The notes under the pieces were generated by a model, which did not search any database, had not been told where the DNA came from, and saw nothing but the letters and a program-made list of their open reading frames with translations. Of a stretch of 64,000 nt of DNA, positions 1 to 12,294 are shown in pieces (the stretch's first letter is position 1; each line of letters starts with the position of its first letter). The stretch comes from Calliopsis andreniformis. Its lineage: Eukaryota; Arthropoda; Insecta; Hymenoptera; Andrenidae. The stretch covers positions 310,001-374,000 of the forward strand of contig NW_027480564.1 of assembly GCF_051401765.1 (NCBI RefSeq). The letters are read 5' to 3'. Position numbers and translations under genes: made by a program.

Positions 1-3000
1 ATTGAGGATTGAGGATTGAGGATTGAGGATTGAGGATTGTGTATTAAAGATTGGGTATTGATCACTGAGGATTGAGGATTGAGGATTGAGGGTTGATGAT
101 TGAATATTGAGGATTGAAGATTGAGGATTGAGGATTGAGGATTGAGGATTGAGGATTGAGGATGATGTCTGAGGGTTGAGGATTGAGGTTTGAGGACTGA
201 GGACTGAGGATTAAAGACTGAGGGTTGAGGATGAGGGCAGAGGGTCAGGGATTGAGGTTTGACGACTGAGGATTGAGGATTGAGGATTGAGAATTGAGCA
301 TTGAGGATTGAGCATTGAGGATTGAAGATTGAAGACTGGGGATTGAGGATTGAAGGTTGAGAATTAAGGATTGATGATTGTGTATTGAGGATCTAGGATT
401 GGAGATCGATTATTGAGGATTGCAGATTGAGGATTGAGGATTGAGGATTGAGGATTGAGAATTGAGGATGAGGACTGAGGGTTGAGGATTGAGGTTTGAG
501 GAATGAGGATTGAGGGTTGAGGATTGAGGGTTGAGGATTGAGGATTGAGGATTGAGGATTGAGGATTGGGGATTGAATATTGAGTACTGAGGATTGAAGA
601 TTGAGGATTGAGGATTGAGGATTGATGATGGAGGATGAGGGCTGATGGTTGAGGATTGAGGTTTGAGTATTGAATCCTGAGAATTCAGGATATTCTATTG
701 AGTATTGGGAATTGAGGATTGATGGTTGAGTACTGAGGACTCAGGATTGAGGATTGAAGGTTGAGTATTGAGGATTCAGAATTGAGGTTTGAGGGCTGAG
801 GATTGCGGATTGAAGATTGAGTATTGAGGATTGAAGGTTGAGGATTGAGGATTGAGGATTAAGGATAGAGGATGATGTCTGAGGGTTGAGGATTGAGGAT
901 TGAGGATTGAGGATTGAGGATTGAAGATTGGATATTGAGGATTGAAGATTGAGGATCGAGGATTGAGGACTGAGGATTGAGGCTTGAAGGTTGAGTATTG
1001 AAGATTCAGGATTGAGGTTTGACGACTGAGGATTGAGGATTGAAGATTGAGTATTAGGGATTGAAGATTGAGGATTGAGGATTGAGGATTGAGGATTGAG
1101 GATTGAGGATGATGTCAGAGGTTTGAGGATTGAGGTTTGAGGACTGAGGACTGAGGATTGAAGACTGAGGGTTGAGGATGAGGGCAGAGGGTCAGGGATT
1201 GAGGTTTGACGACTGAGGATTGAGGTATGAGGATTGAGAATTGCGGATTGATGATTGAGGATTGAAGATTGAGGATTGGGTATTGAGGATAGAGGATTGA
1301 GGATGGAGGATGAGGGCTGAGGGTTGAGGATTGAGGTTTGAGTATTGAGTCCTGAGAATTCAGGATATTCTATTGAGTACTGAGAATTGAGGATCGATGG
1401 TTGAGTACTGAGGTCTGAAGATTGAGGATTGAAGGTTGAGTATTGTGGATTCAGTATTGAGGTTTGAGGGCTGAGGATTGAGGATTGAAGATTGAGTATT
1501 GAGGATTGAAGGTTGAGGATTGAGGATTGAGGATTAAGGATGGAGGATGATGTCTGAGGGTTGAGGATTGAGGTTTGAGGACTGAGGCCTTAGGATTGAG
1601 GACTGAGGATTGAGGATGAGGGCTGAGGGTCGGGGATTGAGGTTTGACGACTGAGGACTGAGGATTGAGGATTGAGAATGCAGGATTGTTGATGGAGGAT
1701 TGAAGATTGAGGATTGGGTATTGAGGGTTGAAGAGTGAGGATTGAGGATTGAGGATTGAGGATTGAGGGTTAAGGATCTAGGATTGGAGATTGATTATTG
1801 AGGATTGAATATTGGGGATTGAGGATTGAGTATTGAGGATCTAGGACTGGAGATTGATTATTGAGGATTGAAGATTGGGGATTGAGGATTGAGGATTGAG
1901 GATCTAGGATTGGAGATTGAAGATTGGGGATTGAGGATTGAGGGTTGAGGATTGAGGACGAGGACTGACGGTTGAGGATTGAGGTTTGAGGATGAGGACT
2001 GAGGGTTGAGGATTGAGGTTTGAGAAATAAGGATTAAGGATTGAGGATTGAGGATTGAGGATTGAGGATTGAGGATTGTGTATTAAAGATTGAGTATTGA
2101 TCACTGAGGATTGAGGATTGAGGATTGAGGGTTGATGATTGAATATTGAGGATTGAAGATTGAGGATTGAGGATTGAGGATTGAGGATTGAGGATTGAGG
2201 ATTGAGGATTGAGTGTTGGGGATTGAATATTGAGTACTGAGGATTGAAGATTGAGGATTGAGGATTGATGATGGAGGATGAGGGCTGAGGGTTGAGGATT
2301 GAGGTTTGAGTATTGAACCCTGAGAATTCAGGATATTCTATTGAGTATTGAGAATTGAGGATTGATGGTTGAGTACTGAGGACTGAGGATTGAGGATTGA
2401 AGGTTGAGTATTGAGGATTCAGAATTGAGGTTTGAGGGCTGAGGATTGAGGATTGAAGATTGAGTATTGAGGATTGAAGATTGAGGATTGAGGATTGAGG
2501 ATTAAGGATTGAGGATGATGTCTGAGGGTTGAGGATTGAGGTTTGAGGACTGAGAACTGAGGATTGAGGACTGAGGATTGAGGATGAGGGCTGAGGTTCG
2601 GGGATTGAGGTTTGACGACTGAGGGCTCAGGATTGAGGATTGAGAATTCGGGATTGTTGATAGAGGATTGAAGGTTGAGTATTGGGTATTGAGGATTGAA
2701 GAATGAGGATTGAGGATTGAGGATTGAGGACTGAGGATTGAGGACTGAGGATTGAGGATTGAGGATTGAGCATTGAGGATTGAAAATTGAAGACTGGGGA
2801 TTGAGGATTGAAGATTGAGAATTAAGGATTGAAGATTGTGGATTGAGGTTCTAGGATTGGAGATTGATTATTGAGGATTGAAGATTGAGGATTGAGGATT
2901 GTGGATGGAGGATTGAGGGTTGAGGATTGAGGGTTGATGATTGAATATTGAGGATTCAAGATTGAGGATTGATGATTAAGGATTGAGGATGGAGGATGAG

Positions 3001-6000
3001 GGCTGAGTGTTGAGGATTGAGGATTGAGGATTGAGGATTGAAGATTGAGTATCGATGATTGAATATTGAGGATTGAGGATTGAGGTTTGAGGATTGAGGA
3101 CGAGGACTGACGGTTGAGGATTGAGGTTTGAGGATTGAGGACTGAGGATTGAGGACTGAGGATTGAGCATTGAGGATTGAGCATTGAGGATTGAAGATTG
3201 AAGACTGGGGATTGAGGATTGAAGGTTGAGAATTAAGGATTGATGATTGTGTATTGAGGATCTAGGATTGGAGATCGATTATTGAGGATTGAAGATTGAG
3301 GATTGAGGATTGAGGATTGAGGATTGAGAATTGAGGATGAGGACTGAGGGTTGAGGATTGAGGTTTGAGGAATGAGGATTGAGGGTTGAGGATTGAGGAT
3401 TGAGGGTTGAGGATTGAGGATTGAGGATTGAGGATTGGGGATTGAATATTGAGTACTGAGGATTGAAGATTGAGGATTGAGGATTGAGGATTGATGATGG
3501 AGGATGAGGGCTGAGGGTTGAGGATTGAGGTTTGAGTATTGAATCCTGAGAATGCAGGATATTCTATTGAGTATTGGGAATTGAGGATTGATGGTTGAGT
3601 ACTGAGGACTCAGGATTGAGGATTGAAGGTTGAGTATTGAGGATTCAGAATTGAGGTTTCAGGGCTGAGGATTGAGGATTGAAGATTGAGTATTGAGGAT
3701 TGAAGGTTGAGGATTGAGGATTGAGGATTAAGGATTGAGGATGATGTCTGAGGGTTGAGGATTGAGGATTGAGGATTGAGGGTTGAGGATTGAGGATTGA
3801 GCATTGAGGCTTGAAGGTTGAGTATTGAAGATTCAGGATTGAGGTTTGAGGACTGAGCATTGAGGATTGAGGTTTGAGGATTGAGGATTGAGGATTGAAG
3901 ATTGAGGATCGAGGATTGAGGACTGAGGATTGAGGCTTGAAGGTTGAGTATTGAAGATTCAGGATTGAGGTTTGAGGAATGAGCATTGAGGATTGAAGAT
4001 TGAGTATTAGGGATTGAAGATTGAGGATTGAGGATTGAGGATTGAGGATTGAGGATGATGTCTGAGGGTTGAGGAGAGAGGTTTGAGGACTGAGGACTGA
4101 GGATTGAAGACTGAGGGTTGAGGATGAGGGCAGAGGGTCAGGGATTGAGGTTTGACGACTGAGGATTGAGGATTGAGGATGGAGAATTGAGGATTGATGA
4201 TTGAGGATTGAAGATTGAGGATTGGGTATTGAGGATTGAAGAATGAGGTTTGAGGATTGAGGATTGAGGATTGAGGATTGAGGATCTAGGATTGGAGATT
4301 GATTATTGAGGATTGCAGACTGAGGATTGAGGATTGAGGATTGAGGATCTAGAATTGGAGATTGATTATTGAGGATTGAAGATTGAGGATTGATGATTGA
4401 GGATTGAGAATTGAGAAATGAGGATGAGGACTGAGGGTTGAGGATTGAGGTTTGAGAAATGAGGATTGAGGATTGAGGATTGAGGATTGAGGATTGTGTA
4501 TTAAAGATTGAGTATTGATCACTGAGGATTGAGGATGGAGGATTGGGGGTTGAGGATCGAGGGTTGATGATTGAATATTGAGGATTCAAGATTGAGGATT
4601 GATGATTAAGGATTGAGGATGGAGGATGAGGGCTGAGTGTTGAGGATTGAGGTTTGAGGACTGAGGACAGAGGATTGAGGATTGAGAATTGAGGATTGAG
4701 GATTCAGGATTGAGGATTGAAAATTGAGTATTGAGGATTGAAAATTGAGGATTGAGGATTGACGATTGAGGATTGAGGATTGAAGATTGAGGATTGAGGA
4801 TTGAGGATTGAGCATTGAGGATTGAGCATTGAGGATTGAAGATTGAAGACTGGGGATTGAGGATTGAAGGTTGAGAATTAAGGATTCATGATTGCGTATT
4901 GAGGATCTAGGATTGGAGATCGATTATTGAGGATTGAAGATTGAGGATTGAGGATTGAGGATTGAGGATTGAGAATTGAGGATGAGGACTGAGGGTTGAG
5001 GATTGAGGTTTGAGGAATGAGGATTGAGGGTTGAGGATTGAGGATTGAGGATTGAGGATTGAGGATTGAGGATTGAGGATTGAGGATTGGGGATTGAATA
5101 TTGAGTACTGAGGATTGAAGATTGAGGATTGAGGATTGAGGACTGATGATGGAGGATGAGGGCTGAGGGTTGAGGATTGAGGTTTGAGTATTGAATCCTG
5201 AGAATTCAGGATATTCTATTGAGTATTGGGAATTGAGGATTGATGGTTGAGTACTGAGGACTCAGGATTGAGGATTGAAGGTTGAGTATTGAGGATTCAG
5301 AATTGAGGTTTGAGGGCTGAGGATTGAGGATTGAAGATTGCGTATTGAGGATTGAAGGTTGAGGATTGAGGATTGAGGATTAAGGATTGAGGATGATGTC
5401 TGAGGGTTGAGGATTGAGGATTGAGGATTGAGGATTGAGGATTGAAGATTGGATATTGAGGATTGAAGATTGAGGATCGAGGATTGAGGACTGAGGATTG
5501 AGGCTTGAAGGCTGAGTATTGAAGATTCAGGACTGAGGTTTGAGGACTGAGGATTGAGGATTGAAGATTGAGTATTAGGGATTGAAGATTGAGGATTGAG
5601 GATTGAGGATTGAGGATTGAGGATGATGTCAGAGGTTTGAGGATTGAGGTTTGAGGACTGAGGACTGAGGATTGAAGACTGAGGGTTGAGGATGGGGGCA
5701 GAGGGTCAGGGATTGAGGTTTGACGACTGAGGATTGAGGTATGAGGATTGAGAATTGCGGATTGATGATTGATGATTGAAGATTGAGGATTGGATATTGA
5801 GGATAGAGAATTGAGGATGGAGGACGAGGGCTGAGGGTTGAGGATTGAGGTTTGAGTATTGAGTCCTGAGAATTCAGGATATTCTATTGAGTATTGAGAG
5901 TTGAGGATTGATGGTTGAGTATTGAGGATTCATGGCTGGGGGTTGTGTGTTGAATATTGAGGGTTGAGGATTGAGGATTGAGGATTGAGGATTGAGGATT

Positions 6001-8260
6001 GAAGATTGAGTATTGATGATTGAATATTGAGGATTGAGGATTGAGGTTTGAGGATTGAGGTCGAGGACTGACGGTAGAGGATTGAGGTTTGAGGATTGAG
6101 GACTGAGGATTGAGGACTGAGGATTGAGCATTGAGGATTGAGCATTGAGGATTGAAGATTGAAGACTGGGTATTGAGGATTGAAGATTGAGAATTAAGGA
6201 TTGAAAATTGTGGATTGAGGATCTAGGATTGGAGATTGATTATTGAGGAATGAAGATTGAGGATTGAGGATTGAGGATTGAGGATTGAGAATTGATGATG
6301 AGGACTGAGGGTTGAGAATTGAGGTTTGAGGAATGAGGATTGAGGGTTGATGATTGAGGATTGACGATTGAGGATTGAGGATTGAGGATTGGGGATTGAA
6401 TATTGGGTACTGAGGATTGAAGATTGAGGATTGAGGATTGAGGATTGATGATGGAGGATGAGGGCTGAGGGTTGAGGATTGAGGTTTGAGTATTGAATCC
6501 TGAGAATTCAGGATATTCTATTGAGTACTGAGAATTGAGGATCGATGGTTGAGTACTGAGGACTGAAGATTGAGGATTGAAGGTTGAGTATTGAGGATTC
6601 AGTATTGAGGTTTGAGGGCTGAGGATTGAGGATTGAAGATTGAGTATTGAGGATTGAAGGTTGAGGATTGAGGATTGAGGATTAAGGATTGAGGATGATG
6701 TCTGAGGGTTGGGGATTGAGGTTTGAAGACTGAGGACTTAGGATTGAGGAATGAGGATTGAGGATGAGGGCTGAGGGTTGGGGATTGTGGTTTGACGACT
6801 GAGGACTGAGGATTGAGGATTGAGAATTCAGGATTGTTGATGGAGGATTGAAGATTGAGGATTGGGTATTGAGGATTGAAGAGTGAGGATTGAGGATTGA
6901 GGATTGAGGATTGAGGGTTGAGGATCTAGGATTGGAGATTGATTATTGAGGATTGAAGATTGGGGATTGAGGATTGAGGATCTAGGATTGGAGATTGATT
7001 ATTGAGGATTGAAGATTGGGGATTGAGGATTGAGGATTGAGGATCTAGGATTGGAGATTGAAGATTGGGGATTGAGGATTGAGCGTTGAGGATTGCGGAC
7101 GAGGACTGACGGTTGAGGATTGAGGTTTGAGAATTGAGGATTGAGGATTGAGGACTGAGGCTTGAGGGTTGAGAATTGAGCATTGAGGATTGAAGATTGA
7201 GGACTTGCGATTGAGGATTGAAGATTGAGGATTAAGGATTGAGGATTGGGGATTGAGGATGTAGGATTGGAGATTGATTATTGAGGATTGAAGATTGAGG
7301 ATTGAGGATGGAGGATGAGGGCTGAGGGTTGAGGATTGAGGTTTGAGTATTGAGTCCTGAGAATTCAGGATATTCTATTGAGTATTGAGAATTGAGGATT
7401 GATGGTTGAGTATTGAGGACTGAGGATTGAGGCTTGAAGGTTGAGTATTGAAGATTCAGGATTGAGGTTTGGGGACTGAGGATTGAGGATTGAAGATTGA
7501 GTATTAGGGATTGAAGATTGAGGATTGAGGATTGAGGATTGAGGATTGAGGATTGAGGATGATGTCTGAGGGTTGAGGATTGAGGTTTGAGGACTGAGGA
7601 CTGAGGATTAAAGACTGAGGGTTGAGGATGAGGGCAGAGGGTCAGGGATTGAGGTTTGACGACTGAGGATTGAGGATTGAGGATTGAGAAATGAGCATTG
7701 AGGATTGAGCATTGAGGATTGAAGATTGAAGACTGGGGATTGAGGATTGAAGGTTGAGAATTAAGGATTGATGATTGTGTATTGAGGATCTAGGATTGGA
7801 GATCGATTATTGAGGATTGAAGATTGAGGATTGAGGATTGAGAATTGAGGATTGAGAATTGAGGATGAGGACTGAGGGTTGAGGATTGAGGTTTGAGGAA
7901 TGAGGATTGAGGGTTGAGGAGTGAGGATTGAGGATTGAGGATTGAGGATTGAGGATTGAGGATTGGGGATTGAATATTGAGTACTGAGGACTGAAGATTG
8001 AGGATTGAGGATTGAGGATTTATGATGGAGGATGAGGGCTGAGGGTTGAGGATTGAGGTTTGAGTATTGAATCCTGAGAATTCAGGATATTCTATTGAGT
8101 ATTGGGAATTAAGGATTGATGGTTGAGTACTGAGGACTCAGGATTGAGGATTGAAGGTTGAGTATTGAGGATTCAGAATTGAGGTTTGAGGGCTGAGGAT
8201 TGCGGATTGAAGATTGAGTATTGAGGATTGAAGGTTGAGGATTGAGGATTAAGGATTGAG
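1..8260. repeat. Higher-order block A, copy 1
   Basis: This stretch reappears at 12295-20213. The offset is 12,294 bp up to about 1657 and 11,953 bp after about 1998, because 341 bp of copy 1 are absent from copy 2. Shared private variants confirm descent from one ancestor: GAATGCAGG replaces GAATTCAGG at 3550 and again at 15503, and ACCCTGAGAATTC recurs at matching places near 2317 and 14270. Differences are scattered point changes and gains or losses of single heptamers. Confidence 0.85.
671..696. other. Anchor word with imperfect palindrome and EcoRI site (type example)
   Basis: The word ATCCTGAGAATTCAGGAT contains a 7-bp inverted repeat (ATCCTGA/TCAGGAT) around GAAT and is followed by ATTCTATTGAG. 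It departs strongly from the heptamer yet recurs all through the array. GAATTC positions in the first 12 kb are 681, 1356, 2324, 3550 (mutated), 5202, 5870, 6504, 7361, 8078, 8739, 9855 and 11695. It can serve as a marker for higher-order units. No known function. Confidence 0.75.
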
Positions 8261-10305
8261 GATGATGTCTGAGGGTTGAGGATTGAGGATTGAGGATTGA
8301 GGATTGAGGATTGAAGATTGGATATTGAGGATTGAAGATTGAGGATCGAGGATTGAGGACTGAGGATTGAGGCTTGAAGGTTGAGTATTGAAGATTCAGG
8401 ATTGAGGTTTGACGACTGAGGATTGAGGATTGATGATTGAGTATTAGGGATTGAAGATTGAGGATTGAGGATTGAGGATTGAGGATTGAGGATGATGTCA
8501 GAGGTTTGAGGATTGAGGTTTGAGGACTGAGGACTGAGGATTGAAGACTGAGGGTTGAGGATGAGGGCAGAGGGTCAGGGATTGAGGTTTGACGACTGAG
8601 GATTGAGGTATGAGGATTGAGAATTGCGGATTGATGATTGAGGATTGAAGATTGAGGATTGGGTATTGAGGATAGAGGATTGAGGATGGAGGATGAGGGC
8701 TGAGGGTTGAGGATTGAGGTTTGAGTATTGAGTCCTCAGAATTCAGGATCTTCTATTGAGTACTGAGAATTGAGGATCGATGGTTGAGTACTGAGGACTG
8801 AAGATTGAGGATTGAAGGTTGAGTATTGAGGGTTCAGTATTGAGGTTTGAGGGCTGAGGATTGAGGATTGAAGATTGAGTATTGAGGATTGAAGGTTGAG
8901 GATTGAGGATTGAGGATTAAGGATTGAGGATGATGTCTGAGGGTTGAGGATTGAGGTTTGAGGACTGAGGACTTAGGATTGAGGACTGAGGATTGAGGAT
9001 GAGGGCTGAGGGTCGGGGATTGAGGTTTGACGACTGAGGACTGAGGATTGAGGATTGAGAATTCAGGATTGTTGATGGAGGATTGAAGATTGAGGATTGG
9101 GTATTGAGGGTTGAAGAGTGAGGATTGAGGATTGAGGATTGAGGATTGAGGATTGAGGGTTAAGGATCTAGGATTGGAGATTGATTATTGCGGATTGAAG
9201 ATTGGGGATTGAGGATTGAGGATTGAGGATCTAGGATTGGAGATTGATTATTGAGGATTGAAGATTGGGGATTGAGGATTGAGGATTGAGGACTGAGGAT
9301 TGAGGATTGAGAATTCAGGATTGTTGATGGAGGATTGAAGATTGAGGATTGGGTATTGAGGGTTGAAGAGTGAGGATTGAGGATTGAGGATTGAGGATTG
9401 AGGGTTAAGGATCTAGGATTGGAGATTGATTATTGAGGATTGAAGATTGGGGATTGAGGATTGAGGATTGAGGATCTAGGATTGGAGATTGATTATTGAG
9501 GATTGAAGATTGGGGATTGAGGATTGAGGATTGAGGATCTAGGATTGGAGATTGAAGATTGGGGATTGAGGATTGAGGGTTGAGGATTGCGGACGAGGAC
9601 TGACGGTTGAGGATTGAGGTTTGAGGATTGAGGATTGAGGATTGAGGACTGAGGCTTGAGGGTTGAGGATTGAGCACTGAGGATTGAAGATTGAGGACTG
9701 GCGATTGAGGATTGAAGATTGAGGATTAAGGATTGAGGATTGGGGATTGAGGATGTAGGATTGGAGATTGATTATTGAGGATTGAAGATTGAGGATTGAG
9801 GATGGAGGATGAGGGCTGAGGGTTGAGGATTGAGGTTTGAGTATTGAGTCCTGAGAATTCAGGATATTCTATTGAGTATTGAGAATTGAGGATTGATGGT
9901 TGAGTATTGAGGACTGAGGATTGAGGCTTGAAGGTTGAGTATTGAAGATTCAGGATTGAGGTTTGGGGACTGAGGATTGAGGATTGAAGATTGAGTATTA
10001 GGGATTGAAGATTGAGGATTGAGGATTGAGGATTGAGGATTGAGGATTGAGGATGATGTCTGAGGGTTGAGGATTGAGGTTTGAGGACTGAGGACTGAGG
10101 ATTAAAGACTGAGGGTTGAGGATGAGGGCAGAGGGTCAGGGATTGAGGTTTGACGACTGAGGATTGAGGATTGAGGATTGAGGGTTGAGGATCGATGATT
10201 GAGTATTGAAGATTGAGTATTGATCGCTGAGGATTGAGGATTGAGGATTGAGGATTGAGGATTGAGGATTGAAGATTGAGGATCGAGGATTGAGGACTGA
10301 GGATT
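8261..10305. repeat. Satellite between block A copy 1 and block G
   Basis: Heptamer satellite only. 8261-9279 pairs with 24742-25760. The 252-bp local duplication lies at 9039-9542. About 9650-10170 pairs with 26081-26600 at offset 16,431 (anchor GAATTC at 9855 and 26286). No gene is supported. Confidence 0.7.
9039..9542. repeat. Local tandem duplication, 252-bp unit
   Basis: 9039-9290 and 9291-9542 begin with the same words, including ATTCAGGATTGTTGATGG at 9061 and 9313 (252 bp, 36 heptamers, apart). Further inside the unit the spacing between equivalent words falls to 245 bp (GGGTTAAGG at about 9157 and 9402), so the second copy has one heptamer fewer. The related copy near 25.5-25.8 kb has a single unit. 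Confidence 0.75.
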
Positions 10306-12294
10306 GAGGCTTGAAGGTTGAGTATTGAAGATTCAGGACTGAGGTTTGAGGACTGAGCATTGAGGATTGAGGATTGAGGATTGAGGATTGAGGATTGAAG
10401 ATTGAGGATCGAGGATTGAGGACTGAGGATTGAGGCTTGAAGGTTGAGTATTGAAGATTCAGGATTGAGGTTTGAGGACTGAGCATTGAGGATTGAAGAT
10501 TGAGTATTAGGGATTGAAGATTGAGGATTGAGGATTGAGGATTGAGGATTGAGGATGATGTCTGAGGGTTGAGGAGAGAGGTTTGAGGTCTGAGGACTGA
10601 GGATTGAAGACTGAGGGTTGAGGATGAGGGCAGAGGGTCAGGGATTGAGGTTTGACGACTGAGGATTGAGGATTGAGGATTGAGAATTGAGGATTGATGA
10701 TTGAGGATTGAAGATTGAGGATTGGGTATTGAGGATTGAAGAATGAGGTTTGAGGATTGAGGATTGAGGATTGAGGATTGAGGATCTAGGATTGGAGATT
10801 GATTATTGAGGATTGCAGACTGAGGATTGAGGATTGAGGATTGAGGATCTAGAATTGGAGATTGATTATTGAGGATTGAAGATTGAGGATTGATGATTGA
10901 GGATTGAGAATTGAGAAATGAGGATGAGGACTGAGGGTTGAGGATTGAGGTTTGAGAAATGAGGATTGAGGATTGAGGATTGAGGATTGAGGATTGTGTA
11001 TTAAAGATTGAGTATTGATCACTGAGGGTTGAGGATGGAGGATTGAGGGTTGAGGATCGAGGGTTGATGATCGAATATTGAGGATTCAAGATTGAGGATT
11101 GATGATTAAGGATTGAGGATGGAGGATGAGGGCTGAGTGTTGAGGATTGAGGTTTGAGGACTGAGGACAGAGGATTGAGGATTGAGAATTGAGGATTGAG
11201 GATTCAGGATTGAGGATTGAAAATTGAGTATTGAGGATTGATAATTGAGGATTGAGGATTGACGATTGAGGATTGAGGATTGAAGATTGAGGATTGAGGA
11301 TTGAGGATTGAGCATTGAGGATTGAGCATTGAGGATTGAAGATTGAAGACTGGGGATTGAGGATTGAAGGTTGAGAATTAAGGATTCATGATTGTGTATT
11401 GAGGATCTAGGATTGGAGATCGATTATTGAGGATTGAAGATTGAGGATTGAGGATTGAGGATTGAGGATTGAGAATTGAGGATGAGGACTGAGGGTTGAG
11501 GATTGAGGTTTGAGGAATGAGGATTGAGGGTTGAGGATTGAGGATTGAGGATTGAGGATTGAGGATTGAGGATTGAGGATTGGGGATTGAATATTGGGTA
11601 CTGAGGATTGAAGATTGAGGATTGAGGATTGAGGATTGATGATGGAGGATGAGGGCTGAGGGTTGAGGATTGAGGTTTGAGTATTGAGTCCTGAGAATTC
11701 AGGATATTCTATTGAGTACTGAGAATTGAGGATTGAAGATTGAGTATTGAGGATTGAAGGTTGAGGATTGAGGATTGAGGATTAAGGATTGAGGATGATG
11801 TCTGAGGGTTGAGGATTGAGGTTTGAGGACTGAGGACTTAGGATTGAGGACTGAGGATTGAGGATGAGGGCTGAGGGTCGGGGATTGAGGTTTGACGACT
11901 GAGGACTGAGGATTGAGGATTGAGAATTCAGGATTGTTGATGGAGGATTGAAGATTGAGGATTGGGTATTGAGGGTTGAAGAGTGAGGATTGAGGATTGA
12001 GGATTGAGGATTGAGGGTTAAGGATCTAGGATTGGAGATTGATTATTGAGGATTGAAGATTGGGGATTGAGGATTGAGGATTGAGGATCTAGGATTGGAG
12101 ATTGATTATTGAGGATTGAAGATTGGGGATTGAGGATTGAGGATTGAGGATCTAGCATTGGAGATTGAAGATTGGGGATTGAGGATTGAGGGTTGAGGAT
12201 TGAGGACGAGGACTGACGGTTGAGGATTGAGGTTTGAGGATGAGGACTGAGGGTTGAGGATTGAGGTTTGAGAAATGAGGATTGAGGATTGAGG
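10306..12294. repeat. Block G, copy of 3806-5100, plus linker
   Basis: 10306-11600 aligns with 3806-5100 at offset 6,500. The paired words include AAGGATTCATGATTG at 4879 and 11379, with one heptamer difference near the end. The remainder to 12294 is ordinary heptamer satellite with an anchor GAATTC at 11695. No gene is supported. Confidence 0.75.
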
